The notes: generated from the sequence alone by a model not told the origin. 64,000 nucleotides of DNA from UBA1494_A sp963973975 (GCA_963973975.1 CAXBCF010000001.1:124001-188000), one strand, 5' to 3'; positions 33,935-43,091 are shown, counted from the first letter of the stretch. A program made the numbers and translations.

Positions 33935-34550
33935 CACTTTTTTTTTTACAAGGATAAGAATAAGCTGACTTTTTAACATCATCTATGGTATCTAAATCAA
34001 TCAATTCTTCCAACAATTTTATACTTAAATCATTTTTCTCAGCGACTGCAATGGTTCCAGCCAATACAGTGTGAGTACTCCAAGAAATTCCTTCAAAAAA
34101 CTCGGGGTGAAAGTTGTTCATTCCCAAAAGATAGTAACCGCCATCATTTGCAGGGCCAATAACAATTTCATGATTTGTCAATGCATCAAAAGCACTTTCA
34201 ATTATTTCAGCAGTTAAATCATAACAATCACTGCCGATGATGATGGTTTTAGAAGGCCTTTTAGAGCAGTGTTTTTGAAAGGCATCTTTCATTCTAATCC
34301 CTAAATCATTGCTTTGTTTTTGAAGGTGTTTTTCAAAGTGCTCTGCTGCCCATTCATCCATTAAATCGATATTATCTGAATAGTAAAGAAGGCGAACTGC
34401 ATTGACTTTCAATGTCTCTAAGCGGCACTTTGCAAGTAAATCATCGTATATAGCCAAAGCATTTTCTGCTCCTTCGGTGATTGCTATTCGAGATTTTACT
34501 TTTCCTAAAATCGGATTTTTTATAAAAATAATGACTTGCTTCAATTCCAA
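33906..34550 (-). CDS. TIGR04282-type glycosyltransferase (DUF2064)
   Basis: A 214-residue GT-A-like nucleotidyl/glycosyltransferase. IIFIKNPILGKVKSRIA at the N-terminus binds nucleotide. IIIGSDCYDLTAEII and VIGPANDGGYYLLGM are the family's core motifs. The terminal FEGISWSTHTVL and DLDTIDDV also match. The family is often labelled arsenosugar biosynthesis glycosyltransferase, but no arsenic genes lie nearby and most members are uncharacterised. It is on the same strand as, and overlaps, punA downstream, and follows the DUF547 gene by 12 bp; a three-gene transcript is likely. Confidence 0.85.
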   Translation of the reverse strand: MELKQVIIFIKNPILGKVKSRIAITEGAENALAIYDDLLAKCRLETLKVNAVRLLYYSDNIDLMDEWAAEHFEKHLQKQSNDLGIRMKDAFQKHCSKRPSKTIIIGSDCYDLTAEIIESAFDALTNHEIVIGPANDGGYYLLGMNNFHPEFFEGISWSTHTVLAGTIAVAEKNDLSIKLLEELIDLDTIDDVKKSAYSYPCKKKSDDTKNQGSY

Positions 34551-34562
34551 GGAGTAATACCT

Positions 34563-35276
34563 TTATTTATTGTTTAACTCCCAATTATATTCCTTAAAAG
34601 TTATGGGAGTTGAAGGTTTAATTTTTAATGCGGAATACCTGTTCAAGAAATCGATTAAAGAACCATCATAATTAAAATCATCTTCATACCATTCGAATAG
34701 CTTTGAAATTTCAATCTTTTCATCTGAGATGGTATTCTTAGCCTCATTATTTATGAAATTCTTTGCTAAAACATCTAACAGTTCATCGACGTTTCCAGCG
34801 GTAAAAGCACGATTGTGCAATTTTGGACAAGAAATTGAAGCACAATTAACAGCAAAATGAATCCTTGCTTCTTTAAAAGTTGGTCTTAATATTTCATGTT
34901 CAATTTTATTTAAGGAATAAGGTTCACCTCTTAATTCAAAGAATTTCGAATCCCAAGGTTTGCCATCCTTAAGATCCATGATTGAGTTTACTGGGTAGTT
35001 ATCAATAATTAATTTAACAGTAAAAGCATTGTAGGCGTTAATCCAGTAGGCCATGCTTTCATTTCGATTCCATTCTTCATTTGGAATTTCTTCAGCTAAT
35101 TTCTCCAAGTATTTAGTTAATAAAGCAGCCTCTTTTTTAAAGCCTTCGTAATTAACAAGTCCATTTTCAGAAACGTATTTTTGAAGTAAGCCATCCCAAA
35201 TTTGATGCTTGTTTTGTGAAAACAAAAAGGAAGAAGTGAGCAAAAGTAAAATAAATGAAGTAGCTAATTTTTTCAT
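34563..35276 (-). CDS. DUF547 domain-containing exported protein
   Basis: A 237-residue protein with a signal peptide (MKKLATSFILLLLTSSFLFSQ) followed by a single DUF547 domain. Conserved family motifs are visible: MAYWINAYNAFTVKLIIDNYP near residue 72, PWDSKFFELRGE, LNKIEHEILRP, and HFAVNCASISCPKL with its two cysteines, then FLNRYS near the end. DUF547 occurs widely in Bacteroidota, Gammaproteobacteria and plants, and its biochemical activity is not established. It probably acts in the periplasm. It is the first gene of a minus-strand group with the glycosyltransferase and punA. Confidence 0.9.
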   Translation of the reverse strand: MKKLATSFILLLLTSSFLFSQNKHQIWDGLLQKYVSENGLVNYEGFKKEAALLTKYLEKLAEEIPNEEWNRNESMAYWINAYNAFTVKLIIDNYPVNSIMDLKDGKPWDSKFFELRGEPYSLNKIEHEILRPTFKEARIHFAVNCASISCPKLHNRAFTAGNVDELLDVLAKNFINNEAKNTISDEKIEISKLFEWYEDDFNYDGSLIDFLNRYSALKIKPSTPITFKEYNWELNNK

Positions 35277-35361
35277 AATTAAAAATTTAAACCAATTATT
35301 AGAAACAAAAATAGGATATAATCTAGTTCAAAATGTCGTAAAATATAATACCTTTGAAAGC

Positions 35362-37815
35362 ATGAATCGAATTGTATTCGCTTTTACATTTCTTCTATTA
35401 AATTCAGCTTTTATACCTGCATTCGGACATAATAACTTAGTCGATTCTTTAAAAAAAGAAATTGAACTAACAAAAGAAGACAGTTCGAAAGCTAAAATAT
35501 ACAATGATATTGCTTGGGAATATATTTTTAGAAATCCTGATACTTCTCTGATTATTTCAAGACAAGCATTATTTTTTTCTAAAAAAGCAAAATCTGAAAA
35601 GTTTATCATAACAAGTTTAAACAACATTGCTACCGCCTTTGCCATACAAGGAAATTACGACTCTTCGCTTTTCTATTTTCAAGAAGCTAAAACGATTGCA
35701 TTAAAAAGAAATGAGCCAAAAGAACTTACAATGATTCACAATAATATTGGCTTGGTTTTTTGGAATCAAGGCAAGCTTGATTCAGCAATTGTAGAATACA
35801 ATTTGGCCTTGGATGCTTTTAGAAGAAAAAAAGATACTTCAGGAGGAATGGCAAATACGTACAACAATCTCGGCTTGATTTATTCTGATAAAGGAATGTA
35901 TCCAGAAGCTGTGGAGAGCTATCAGAACGCATTAGATATTTTCAATAAAAAAGAAATTAAAGACCGAGGAGTTGCAAATGTTTACAATAATTTGGGCAAT
36001 ATTTATAAAGCCAGAGGTGATTTTTCTAATGCTTTAGATAAATATTTAAATGCCATCAGATTGCTTGAAGAAATTAACGATCGGTCTGACGGCTATGCTA
36101 ATACACTTTCTAATATTGGAATTATTTACGATAAACAAGGGGATTTTGAGAAAGCCTTGAATTATTTTAATAAGTCTATTGAAGCTCATAAATCAATCAG
36201 TAAAAAATCCAATGGTCTCTCAAATGTTTTAAATAATGTTGGCAATATCTATTCTAGTCGAAAAAAATACGATGAAGCACTTGCATATTTTGAAGAAGTT
36301 ATTGAAATCCAACTAAGCATTGGAGGTCAGTCTACTATTCTTTCAGAAACCTATCAAAATATTGGCGGTTTGATGGAAGCAAAAAATGAACTTAAGCAAG
36401 CTGAGTATTATTATTCTAAAGCCAATGAAATTCAAGTTAACAATAGTGATCAGAGAGGAATAGCTAACTCGCTTATTGCCTGGGGGACACTGAAGTTATC
36501 GAATAATGATATTTCTTCAGGAATTGAAAAATGTGGTCAAGGTTTGGATATCGCAGATAAATTAGCCCTTCTTGAATTACAAATGAAAGCGTGCAATTGT
36601 CTTTACAGAGGATTTGAAAAAAAGAATGAAATTAAAAAGGCCTTAAACTATTTTAAACTATACGTCAATCATAAGGATAGCTTAAACAATCAAGAAAAGA
36701 CGAAAGCAATCACACAAAAATCTATGCAGTATGAATTTGATAAAATTCAATACCAAGATAGCCTTCAAAGAGCTGCAGATCAAAGAAAAAAAGAATTAAT
36801 TCAACAAGAAAAAGACCTTAAAAAGGAGGCAGAAATCCAACAACAAAAAATTTACACAATTGCAGGTGGAATTGGTTTTATCTTAATGCTAGGATTGGCT
36901 TTTGTATTATACAGAGGCTACAAATCCAAACAAAAAGCGAACGAAGTAATTACAGCTAAAAAAGAAGAAGTAGAGCAGCAAAAAGAAATCATTGAAGAAA
37001 AAAACAAGGAGATTCTTGACAGTATCAATTATGCAAAACGCATACAAACGAGCATTTTACCTTCAAGAGAGTATGTTGCTAAAATTTTACCAGAGTCATT
37101 TGTTTTGTTTCAACCAAAAGACATTGTAAGTGGTGATTTTTACTGGATTGAAAAAAAAGGGGAATATATATACTTCGCAGCAGTAGATTGTACAGGGCAT
37201 GGCGTGCCAGGCGCTTTAGTTAGTGTAGTCGGACATAATTGCTTGAATAGAGTCCTAAATGAGGAAAAAATTATTGAACCATCAAAAATGCTTGATAAGT
37301 TAAATGAATTAGTTGAGCAAACATTTTCAAAGAAAACTGATTCTGTTAAAGACGGAATGGACATGGCACTTTGTAGGTTTCATCCCAAAACAAAAGAATT
37401 GGTATATGCAGGTGCAAATAATTCATTGTATTTAGTAAGAAATGAAAGTCAAGCTAATCTTCCAATATCCGAATTTGCAGAGATTTCTCACACCAATAAA
37501 AAAGGACAAAATTTATATGAAATAAAGCCCGATAAACAACCTATCGGGAAGTTTGAATACCGCAAAGAATTTACCGAACATACAATTCAGCTAGTAGAAA
37601 ACGACATGATTTATATTTTTTCTGATGGATATGCCGATCAATTTGGTGGAGAAAAAGGGAAGAAATTTATGTACAAACCATTCAAACGCCTATTAACAGA
37701 TTTATCAACTTTGAAGGTGAAAACTCAAGAGAAGAAGTTGTTTTACCACTTTGATGAATGGAAAGGCGAATTAGAACAAATTGATGACGTTTGTATCATC
37801 GGTGTTCGAATTTAA
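35362..37815 (+). CDS. TPR-repeat SpoIIE/PP2C-type serine phosphatase
   Basis: An 817-residue membrane sensor phosphatase. A signal peptide (FTFLLLNSAFIPAFGH) is followed by about ten tetratricopeptide repeats up to residue ~430 (NNIGLVFWNQGKLDSAI, NNLGNIYKARGDFSNAL, NIGIIYDKQGDFEKALNYF). Then come a coiled coil, one transmembrane helix at ~497-518 (IAGGIGFILMLGLAFVLY), a linker coil, and a SpoIIE-type phosphatase domain from ~551 with SGDFYWIE, AAVDCTGHGVPGALVS, DGMDMALC and FSDGYADQFGG. The periplasmic TPR part probably senses a partner, and the cytoplasmic part dephosphorylates an antagonist protein, possibly SiaC (57107-57478). The start at 35362 avoids overlap with the DUF547 gene. Confidence 0.9.
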   Translation: MNRIVFAFTFLLLNSAFIPAFGHNNLVDSLKKEIELTKEDSSKAKIYNDIAWEYIFRNPDTSLIISRQALFFSKKAKSEKFIITSLNNIATAFAIQGNYDSSLFYFQEAKTIALKRNEPKELTMIHNNIGLVFWNQGKLDSAIVEYNLALDAFRRKKDTSGGMANTYNNLGLIYSDKGMYPEAVESYQNALDIFNKKEIKDRGVANVYNNLGNIYKARGDFSNALDKYLNAIRLLEEINDRSDGYANTLSNIGIIYDKQGDFEKALNYFNKSIEAHKSISKKSNGLSNVLNNVGNIYSSRKKYDEALAYFEEVIEIQLSIGGQSTILSETYQNIGGLMEAKNELKQAEYYYSKANEIQVNNSDQRGIANSLIAWGTLKLSNNDISSGIEKCGQGLDIADKLALLELQMKACNCLYRGFEKKNEIKKALNYFKLYVNHKDSLNNQEKTKAITQKSMQYEFDKIQYQDSLQRAADQRKKELIQQEKDLKKEAEIQQQKIYTIAGGIGFILMLGLAFVLYRGYKSKQKANEVITAKKEEVEQQKEIIEEKNKEILDSINYAKRIQTSILPSREYVAKILPESFVLFQPKDIVSGDFYWIEKKGEYIYFAAVDCTGHGVPGALVSVVGHNCLNRVLNEEKIIEPSKMLDKLNELVEQTFSKKTDSVKDGMDMALCRFHPKTKELVYAGANNSLYLVRNESQANLPISEFAEISHTNKKGQNLYEIKPDKQPIGKFEYRKEFTEHTIQLVENDMIYIFSDGYADQFGGEKGKKFMYKPFKRLLTDLSTLKVKTQEKKLFYHFDEWKGELEQIDDVCIIGVRI

Positions 37816-38432
37816 ATTAAATGCGTTTCGAATAATGGTTTCAAACTTTCGTAGGTATTTGCTAAAATTTTAGCTCTTTCCTCTGCTCTTACCCATAAAA
37901 CCTGTTCAATTGCCTCTTCTGTTTGAGGTATAAGTTTTTCATTTCCTTCGTATTTCATTTTAAACCAATGTATTTGTTTCAAAATCAATTTTAATTTGTG
38001 AGAATATATATGATAAGTAGGGGGCAGTTTTGAACTTATATTTAATCCTGAAATACCGCATTCTTCTTCCACTTCTCTAATTGCAGCTTCTTCAATCGAC
38101 TCATTTTTTTCTAATTTCCCTTTAGGCAAATCCCAATAACCCAGCCGGTGAATAACAAGTAAATTCCCCTCAGAATTTAAGACAATTCCTCCTGCTGCTT
38201 CAATTTCTTGAAAGCAATTTCTAAAAATATTCCATCCATCTTCAATTGAAGAATAGTTAAACAAATACTTAAACACTTGTTGTTTCTCAATTAACAACTT
38301 TTCTACAATTGCAATAATTTCATCTTGTGTAGGTTCTAGAACAAGTTTGAAATTATCAGAATTTACAAGCAAATTTTGATTTTCACTTAAATAAATTAGG
38401 TGTCTATTAATAAAAACTCTATACTTTTGCAT
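37812..38432 (-). CDS. NUDIX hydrolase
   Basis: A 206-residue NUDIX-family pyrophosphatase. The 23-residue Nudix box is present at about residues 111-133 as GKLEKNES, then AIREVEEECGI (G-x5-E-x7-REUxEExGU). The preceding AAGGIVLNSEGNLLVIHRLGYWDLP strand is typical. An N-terminal ~75-residue extension precedes the fold. The substrate (nucleotide sugar, dNTP, diadenosine polyphosphate) cannot be predicted. The start codon (38432-38430) overlaps the pyrE start codon on the opposite strand. An upstream in-frame ATG at 38447 would extend into pyrE. The 3' end overlaps the phosphatase gene by 4 bp. Confidence 0.88.
   Translation of the reverse strand: MQKYRVFINRHLIYLSENQNLLVNSDNFKLVLEPTQDEIIAIVEKLLIEKQQVFKYLFNYSSIEDGWNIFRNCFQEIEAAGGIVLNSEGNLLVIHRLGYWDLPKGKLEKNESIEEAAIREVEEECGISGLNISSKLPPTYHIYSHKLKLILKQIHWFKMKYEGNEKLIPQTEEAIEQVLWVRAEERAKILANTYESLKPLFETHLI
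38422..38429 (+). promoter_or_regulatory. -7 box abutting the pyrE start
   Basis: TACTTTTG matches TAnnTTTG and ends one base before ATGATG at 38431. Because the divergent NUDIX gene starts at 38432, the box lies inside NUDIX codons 2-4. No convincing TTG lies at the expected -33 distance. Confidence 0.4.
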
Positions 38433-39081
38433 GATGCAAATTAACAAAGAAACTGCACATCAAGTTGCAGAATTTTTACTTCAAATTAAAGCAATCCAAC
38501 TAAACAAGCACCAGCCTTTCAAATGGGCTTCAGGGTGGGATTCTCCAATTTATTGCGACAATCGCAAAACCCTTTCCTACCCAAAGGTTAGAACCTATAT
38601 TCGTCAAAAATTTACAGAAACCATTCAAGAGCAGTTTGGATTAGTTGATGTAGTTGCAGGTGTAGCTACAGGAGGTATTGCCCAAGCTGCGTTAATTGCT
38701 CAAGAACTAGAATTACCTTTAATTTATGTTCGCTCTTCTGCTAAAGGGCATGGTATGCAAAATTTAATTGAAGGAGAAGTCGAATCAGGAAAAAGAGTTG
38801 TGGTTATTGAAGACTTAATTTCAACTGGAATGAGCAGTTTGAATGCAGTTGAAGCACTTAGAAATGCGGGATATAATGTAGTTGGAATGGCAGCTATCTT
38901 TACTTATGGTTTTGAGATTTCAAAGCAAAACTTCCAAGCATACAAGTGTCCACTGGTTACATTAAGTGACTATCCCTCTTTAATTGAAATAGCACTAGAA
39001 AAAGGATACATTTCTGAAAATGACTTAAAATCATTGAATAGCTGGAGAAAAGATCCTGCTAATTGGAACGTTTACGTATGA
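38431..39081 (+). CDS. pyrE: Orotate phosphoribosyltransferase
   Basis: A 216-residue de novo pyrimidine enzyme joining orotate and PRPP to give OMP. It has the FKWASGWDSPIYCDNRK substrate segment near residue 28, DVVAGVATGGIAQAALIA, YVRSSAKGHG with the flexible-loop lysine, and the PRPP motif VVVIEDLISTGMSS near residue 130. The first two codons are both ATG; the second (38434) lies five bases past a -7 box and may be the real start of a leaderless message. Its stop overlaps the next gene's ATG (ATGA). Confidence 0.96.
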   Translation: MMQINKETAHQVAEFLLQIKAIQLNKHQPFKWASGWDSPIYCDNRKTLSYPKVRTYIRQKFTETIQEQFGLVDVVAGVATGGIAQAALIAQELELPLIYVRSSAKGHGMQNLIEGEVESGKRVVVIEDLISTGMSSLNAVEALRNAGYNVVGMAAIFTYGFEISKQNFQAYKCPLVTLSDYPSLIEIALEKGYISENDLKSLNSWRKDPANWNVYV

Positions 39082-39482
39082 CAACAATAGAAACATCAAT
39101 AGCTGTTAGCCCCAACAATATCTCAAAACTTTTTGGGTTTTTGTGCGACATGCGTCATTTTGAGCAAATATTGCCACAAGATAAAGTAGAAAAATGGGAA
39201 GCAGAAGAAGATCAGTGTTCTTTTACAATTAAAGGAATGAGTCGTATTGGCCTAAAGAGAAAATCTGTAGAAGCTCCAAGCACAATTTTCATTGAATCTC
39301 ATGGAAAAGTTCCTTTTGACTTTGAGTTAGAAATTCAGCTGAAAGAACAAGCTGAAGACCAAACAAGCGTTCAAATTATTTTTCAAGGAGAAATCAATGC
39401 CTTTCTAAAAATGATGGTTGAGAAACCACTTAAAAATTTCTTTGAGTCTTTGGTAAACAAAGCTTCAGGCCTTAAGTTATAA
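39078..39482 (+). CDS. SRPBCC-like small protein
   Basis: A 134-residue protein started at the ATG that overlaps the pyrE stop; an upstream in-frame TTG at 39063 would read through pyrE. The fold pattern (N-terminal helix SPNNISKLFGFLCDMRHFEQILP, antiparallel strands, and the long C-terminal helix KMMVEKPLKNFFESLVNKAS) is that of START/SRPBCC ligand-binding proteins related to polyketide cyclases. No ligand or activity is known. Linkage to pyrE by a 4-bp overlap suggests co-expression. The 3' end overlaps the convergent birA by 11 bp. Confidence 0.75.
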   Translation: MTTIETSIAVSPNNISKLFGFLCDMRHFEQILPQDKVEKWEAEEDQCSFTIKGMSRIGLKRKSVEAPSTIFIESHGKVPFDFELEIQLKEQAEDQTSVQIIFQGEINAFLKMMVEKPLKNFFESLVNKASGLKL

Positions 39483-40209
39483 ATTTTATCTCCTTCAAAT
39501 CATAGGTTTTCAATTTCGCCATTTTATTGATTTGTAATTTTCCATTTGGCAACACAGATAAGATTACTCCCTCAAAATTTCCACCCTCATCTTCAAACTC
39601 CATTGTTTTTCCCAAGCCATAAAGTGAGGCAATGTATTCTTTTGAAACATTCGCTGCATCATCCTCAAGCCTATCTAATTGAAGATTAATTTCTTGAAAT
39701 AAATCTTCTAAAATTCTTTCTCGATTCATTGGACGTCCTCGAAGTATTGCAAGTGAAATAGCTTCACGGTCGTATTTTGGAAACTTTGTTTGATTTACAT
39801 TGAATCCAATTCCAATTATCGAGAAATTAATTTTCTGTCCAATGATGCTATTTTCAATTAAAATTCCTGCGATTTTTCTCCCATTAACAAGAATGTCATT
39901 TGGCCACTTAATTTTAACCATACCAACTGACAAATTGTCTATGTATTTTTTAAGCCCTAAAGCAACTGCTTTTATCAAAAAAAATTGATTTTCAATGCTT
40001 ACCGAATGTCTTTTTAAAAAACTAAATGTTAGGTTTTTAGAAGTCTCAGATTGCCAAGAATTACCATTCTGCCCTTTGCCATTTGTTTGAAAATCTGTGA
40101 AGACAATTTGTCTTTCCTGCAGGTCACCCAACTGTGCAAGTTGTAAGGCACGGATATTGGTTGAATTAAGCGAATCAAATTTGAGAATCTGGCTAATTTT
40201 ATTTTCCAT
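39472..40209 (-). CDS. birA: Biotin--[acetyl-CoA-carboxylase] ligase
   Basis: A 245-residue group I biotin protein ligase lacking the N-terminal DNA-binding domain of E. coli BirA, so it is a ligase and not a repressor. Visible motifs: FDSLNSTN near residue 9, QTNGKGQNGNSWQSE (the GRGRxG-like biotinyl-AMP loop), KWPNDILVNGRKIAGILIE, and the small C-terminal SH3-like domain (YGLGKTMEFEDEGG). The ATG at 40209 (MENKISQ) is chosen because upstream in-frame ATGs would add unrelated hydrophobic residues and overlap the divergent promoter region. It attaches biotin to the carboxyl-carrier subunits. Confidence 0.92.
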   Translation of the reverse strand: MENKISQILKFDSLNSTNIRALQLAQLGDLQERQIVFTDFQTNGKGQNGNSWQSETSKNLTFSFLKRHSVSIENQFFLIKAVALGLKKYIDNLSVGMVKIKWPNDILVNGRKIAGILIENSIIGQKINFSIIGIGFNVNQTKFPKYDREAISLAILRGRPMNRERILEDLFQEINLQLDRLEDDAANVSKEYIASLYGLGKTMEFEDEGGNFEGVILSVLPNGKLQINKMAKLKTYDLKEIKFIT

Positions 40210-40262
40210 TTTCTTAAGGATTAAGACTCTAAAAATAACAATTTTAAGCATTCTAAAATACT

Positions 40263-40270
40263 TACTTTTG
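40263..40270 (+). promoter_or_regulatory. -7 promoter box for rsfS-ftsH
   Basis: TACTTTTG is an exact TAnnTTTG match 27 bases upstream of the rsfS ATG (40298), in the gap divergent from birA. No clear TTG at -33. Confidence 0.4.
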
Positions 40271-40297
40271 CATTTACAATTGGGATACAAGTAATCT

Positions 40298-40675
40298 ATG
40301 GTCAAAAAAAATTCTAACTCCTCTTCTGAAAAGCTAATAGAAATAATCACTAAAGGTATTCAAGAAAAAAAAGGAAGTAACATCGTACAAATGAACCTTC
40401 AAGGAATAGATGGAGCCGTAACAGACTACTTCATTATTTGTGAGGCAAATTCAAGTACCCAAATTGGAGCAATAAAAGATTCTATCGAAAAAGAAGTCCG
40501 CACAGCATTAAATGAAAAACCATGGCATGTTGAAGGAACTTCTAACCTTGAATGGGTGTTGTTAGATTATGTAAATGTTGTAGCACACATTTTTCAACCT
40601 GAAATCAGATCTTTTTATGATGTGGAAGGGATGTGGGGTGATGCAATTATAAAAAAAATAGAAGAAGAAAATTAA
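40298..40675 (+). CDS. rsfS: Ribosome silencing factor
   Basis: A 125-residue RsfS (DUF143/Iojap) protein that binds ribosomal protein uL14 and blocks subunit joining during starvation. Family motifs: KGSNIVQMNLQGID, TDYFIICEANSSTQIGAI near residue 46, and the C-terminal EGTSNLEWVLLDYVNVVAHIF, where Bacteroidota and other members share W-x-LxD-x-x-x-VxVHxF. It is 3 bp upstream of ftsH, the usual order in Flavobacteriia. The short acidic C-terminus is normal. Confidence 0.94.
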   Translation: MVKKNSNSSSEKLIEIITKGIQEKKGSNIVQMNLQGIDGAVTDYFIICEANSSTQIGAIKDSIEKEVRTALNEKPWHVEGTSNLEWVLLDYVNVVAHIFQPEIRSFYDVEGMWGDAIIKKIEEEN

Positions 40676-40678
40676 GCG

Positions 40679-42850
40679 ATGGCAACCACGACGAATAAAA
40701 ACAATCAAACAAATAAGGGAAATCGGCCTAATACGCAAAGAAAGCCCAATCCGAATGCTCCTAAAGGAAATAATCCAAAGAAACCTTTTAATTTCTATTG
40801 GATCTATGCCATTATAGGGGTTGTAATTATTGGCTTAAATCTTTTCAGCCTTGGAAGTGGTGCCGAAAAAATCAGTTGGGAAAAGTTTTCGAATGAAATG
40901 CTAAAAACAGGTGATGTTCAAAAAATCATAGTTGTTAGCGAAGGAACTGACAAAAGAGCTGAAATTTTTATCAAACCTTCTGCTCTTTCACAAGAAAAGT
41001 ATAAAAGCGTAGCTGAACAAAGCAAAAAAAACTTTGGTGCGGGTAGTCCACATTATTATATTAAGGTGGGTACAATTGAACAATTTAATACCGATTTAAA
41101 TCGCATTCAAGAAGATATGCCTCAAGAAAAAAAGATTTATCCTGAATATGAAACACGAAATAATTACATAGGTGATTTGATTGGTTGGTTATTACCAATA
41201 GCTATCTTAATCGGTTTTTGGATATTCATTATGCGCAGAATGTCGGGTGGTGCAGGTGGTCCTGGAGCTCAAATTTTCAATATTGGAAAATCTAAAGCCA
41301 CACTGTTTGACAAAACTAAAGATGTACAAGTCTCATTTAAAGATGTAGCTGGATTAGAAGAAGCAAAAATTGAAATTGAAGAAATTGTTGAGTTTTTAAA
41401 AAATCCAAAACGATATACTGAACTGGGAGCAAAAATTCCAAAAGGAGCATTACTAGTTGGCCCTCCAGGAACAGGAAAAACGCTTCTTGCTAAAGCCGTT
41501 GCAGGTGAAGCTCAAGTTCCATTTTTTAGTTTATCAGGCTCTGACTTCGTTGAAATGTTTGTTGGTGTTGGTGCTTCCAGAGTAAGAGACCTTTTTAAAC
41601 AAGCCAAGGAAAAATCTCCAGCCATCGTTTTTATTGATGAGATTGATGCTATCGGAAGAGCGCGTGGAAAAGGGATGTCGCAAGGAGGAAATGATGAAAG
41701 AGAGAATACTTTGAATCAATTGCTTTCTGAAATGGATGGTTTTGGAACTAATAGCGGAGTTATTTTATTGGCAGCTACCAACCGAGCAGAAATTCTCGAT
41801 CGTGCCTTGCTTCGACCAGGGAGATTTGACCGTCAAATTCATGTTGATTTACCAGATTTAAATGAGCGTATTGAAATATTTAAAGTTCATGTTAAGCCTT
41901 TAAAGATTGATGAATCGGTAGACATTAACTTTTTGGGAAAACAAACACCTGGATTTTCAGGAGCAGACATTGCCAACATTTGTAATGAAGCAGCCTTGAT
42001 TGCTGCAAGAAAGAAAAAGAAAAAAATTAATCAACAAGATTTTCTCGATGCAGTTGATCGTGTAATTGGTGGATTAGAGAAAAAGAATAAAATTATCACT
42101 AGCGAAGAGAAAAAAGTTATCGCTTATCATGAGGCAGGACATGCTGCTGTTAGTTGGTTGGTGCGTTATGCTTCCCCCTTGGTAAAAGTTACCATTGTGC
42201 CTCGCGGAAGATCATTAGGAGCAGCTTGGTATTTGCCTGAAGAACGACAAATTACTACCAAAGAACAATTACTAGACGAAATGTGTGCTGCATTAGGTGG
42301 AAGAGCCGCTGAAGACATTACCTTCAATAAAATTTCAACAGGCGCTTTGAGTGATCTAGAAAAAATTACGAAACAAGCCTATTCCATGGTTTCTATCTAT
42401 GGTTTGAATGATAAAATTGGACACATTAGTTTTTACGATTCAAGCGGACAGAGCGAATACAGCTTCAACAAACCATACAGTGAAAAGACTGCACAGGTAA
42501 TTGACGAAGAAGTAAGTAAAATGGTTAGTGAAGCCTATGAAAGAACCAAAAAAATCTTGATTGAAAATCAAGACAAACTCGTAAAACTTGCTGAATTATT
42601 ATTGGTGCGTGAAGTTATTTTTAAAGAAGATCTAGAAAAGATATTTGGAGAAAGAGCTTTTGGTGAGAAGAGTCGGACAGATCAGTTGTTAGATGAAAAT
42701 GCTGAAGCTGATAAAAAATCAAAATCGACTAAATCTGAAAGTAAAATTAAAGACTGGACGCCAGAAGAACCAAAAACGAATGGCAAGCACGTTGAAAATG
42801 ATAAAAAATCAGAAGAAGACGTTACAGAAAATAAAGACACTCCTAGTTGA
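40679..42850 (+). CDS. ftsH: ATP-dependent zinc metalloprotease FtsH
   Basis: A 723-residue membrane AAA+ protease that degrades misfolded or unassembled membrane proteins. A basic Asn/Lys-rich N-terminus precedes the first TM helix (~39-58). A periplasmic domain follows, then a second TM helix (~165-183, WLLPIAILIGFWIFIM). The AAA domain has Walker A GPPGTGKT at 261-268, Walker B VFIDEIDAIG, and the second region of homology ending RPGRFDR. The M41 zinc site is H484-E-A-G-H488. A Ser/Lys/Glu-rich tail ends the protein. It is downstream of rsfS and starts the run toward cdsA and psd. Confidence 0.97.
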   Translation: MATTTNKNNQTNKGNRPNTQRKPNPNAPKGNNPKKPFNFYWIYAIIGVVIIGLNLFSLGSGAEKISWEKFSNEMLKTGDVQKIIVVSEGTDKRAEIFIKPSALSQEKYKSVAEQSKKNFGAGSPHYYIKVGTIEQFNTDLNRIQEDMPQEKKIYPEYETRNNYIGDLIGWLLPIAILIGFWIFIMRRMSGGAGGPGAQIFNIGKSKATLFDKTKDVQVSFKDVAGLEEAKIEIEEIVEFLKNPKRYTELGAKIPKGALLVGPPGTGKTLLAKAVAGEAQVPFFSLSGSDFVEMFVGVGASRVRDLFKQAKEKSPAIVFIDEIDAIGRARGKGMSQGGNDERENTLNQLLSEMDGFGTNSGVILLAATNRAEILDRALLRPGRFDRQIHVDLPDLNERIEIFKVHVKPLKIDESVDINFLGKQTPGFSGADIANICNEAALIAARKKKKKINQQDFLDAVDRVIGGLEKKNKIITSEEKKVIAYHEAGHAAVSWLVRYASPLVKVTIVPRGRSLGAAWYLPEERQITTKEQLLDEMCAALGGRAAEDITFNKISTGALSDLEKITKQAYSMVSIYGLNDKIGHISFYDSSGQSEYSFNKPYSEKTAQVIDEEVSKMVSEAYERTKKILIENQDKLVKLAELLLVREVIFKEDLEKIFGERAFGEKSRTDQLLDENAEADKKSKSTKSESKIKDWTPEEPKTNGKHVENDKKSEEDVTENKDTPS

Positions 42851-42874
42851 TTAATGAATAGTTTGATACTTTTA
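42847..42874 (+). promoter_or_regulatory. Promoter abutting the DUF2007 gene
   Basis: TTG (42847-42849), a 17-base spacer and TACTTTTA (42867-42874), one mismatch from TAnnTTTG. The GTG start codon begins exactly five bases after the box, the same geometry as at pyrE and the nitrilase gene. The TTG overlaps the end of ftsH. Confidence 0.4.
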
Positions 42875-42878
42875 CTGA

Positions 42879-43091
42879 GTGGCAAAAGACTGGGTAAAAA
42901 TATATAGTACTGAACTAGTTCATAAATCTGAAATTGTGAAAGGTGTGCTTGAGGAAACCAGTATCAAAACTTTCTTGATTAATAAAAAAGACTCTATGCA
43001 CACGCATTTGCTTAGTGGATTAATTGAGCTATACGTAAAACAAGAGAATGTTGTAAAAGCTATTCACCTCATTTCAAAACATAAGCTGTGA
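42879..43091 (+). CDS. DUF2007 domain-containing protein
   Basis: A 70-residue protein starting at GTG. It has the DUF2007 pattern of a small ferredoxin-like fold: WVKIYSTELVHKSEIVKGVLEETSI, a short loop, then LIELYVKQENVVKAIHLI. DUF2007 members are annotated as putative signal-transducing or PII-like proteins, without proven function. It lies between ftsH and cdsA, and its TGA overlaps the cdsA GTG start by 4 bp, so it is probably translated together with cdsA. Confidence 0.8.
   Translation: MAKDWVKIYSTELVHKSEIVKGVLEETSIKTFLINKKDSMHTHLLSGLIELYVKQENVVKAIHLISKHKL

Noticed and set aside
35209..35361. N-terminal extension of the TPR-PP2C gene into the DUF547 gene
   Set aside because: It would put 51 residues before the signal peptide and overlap the divergent gene; the ATG at 35362 gives a clean signal peptide.
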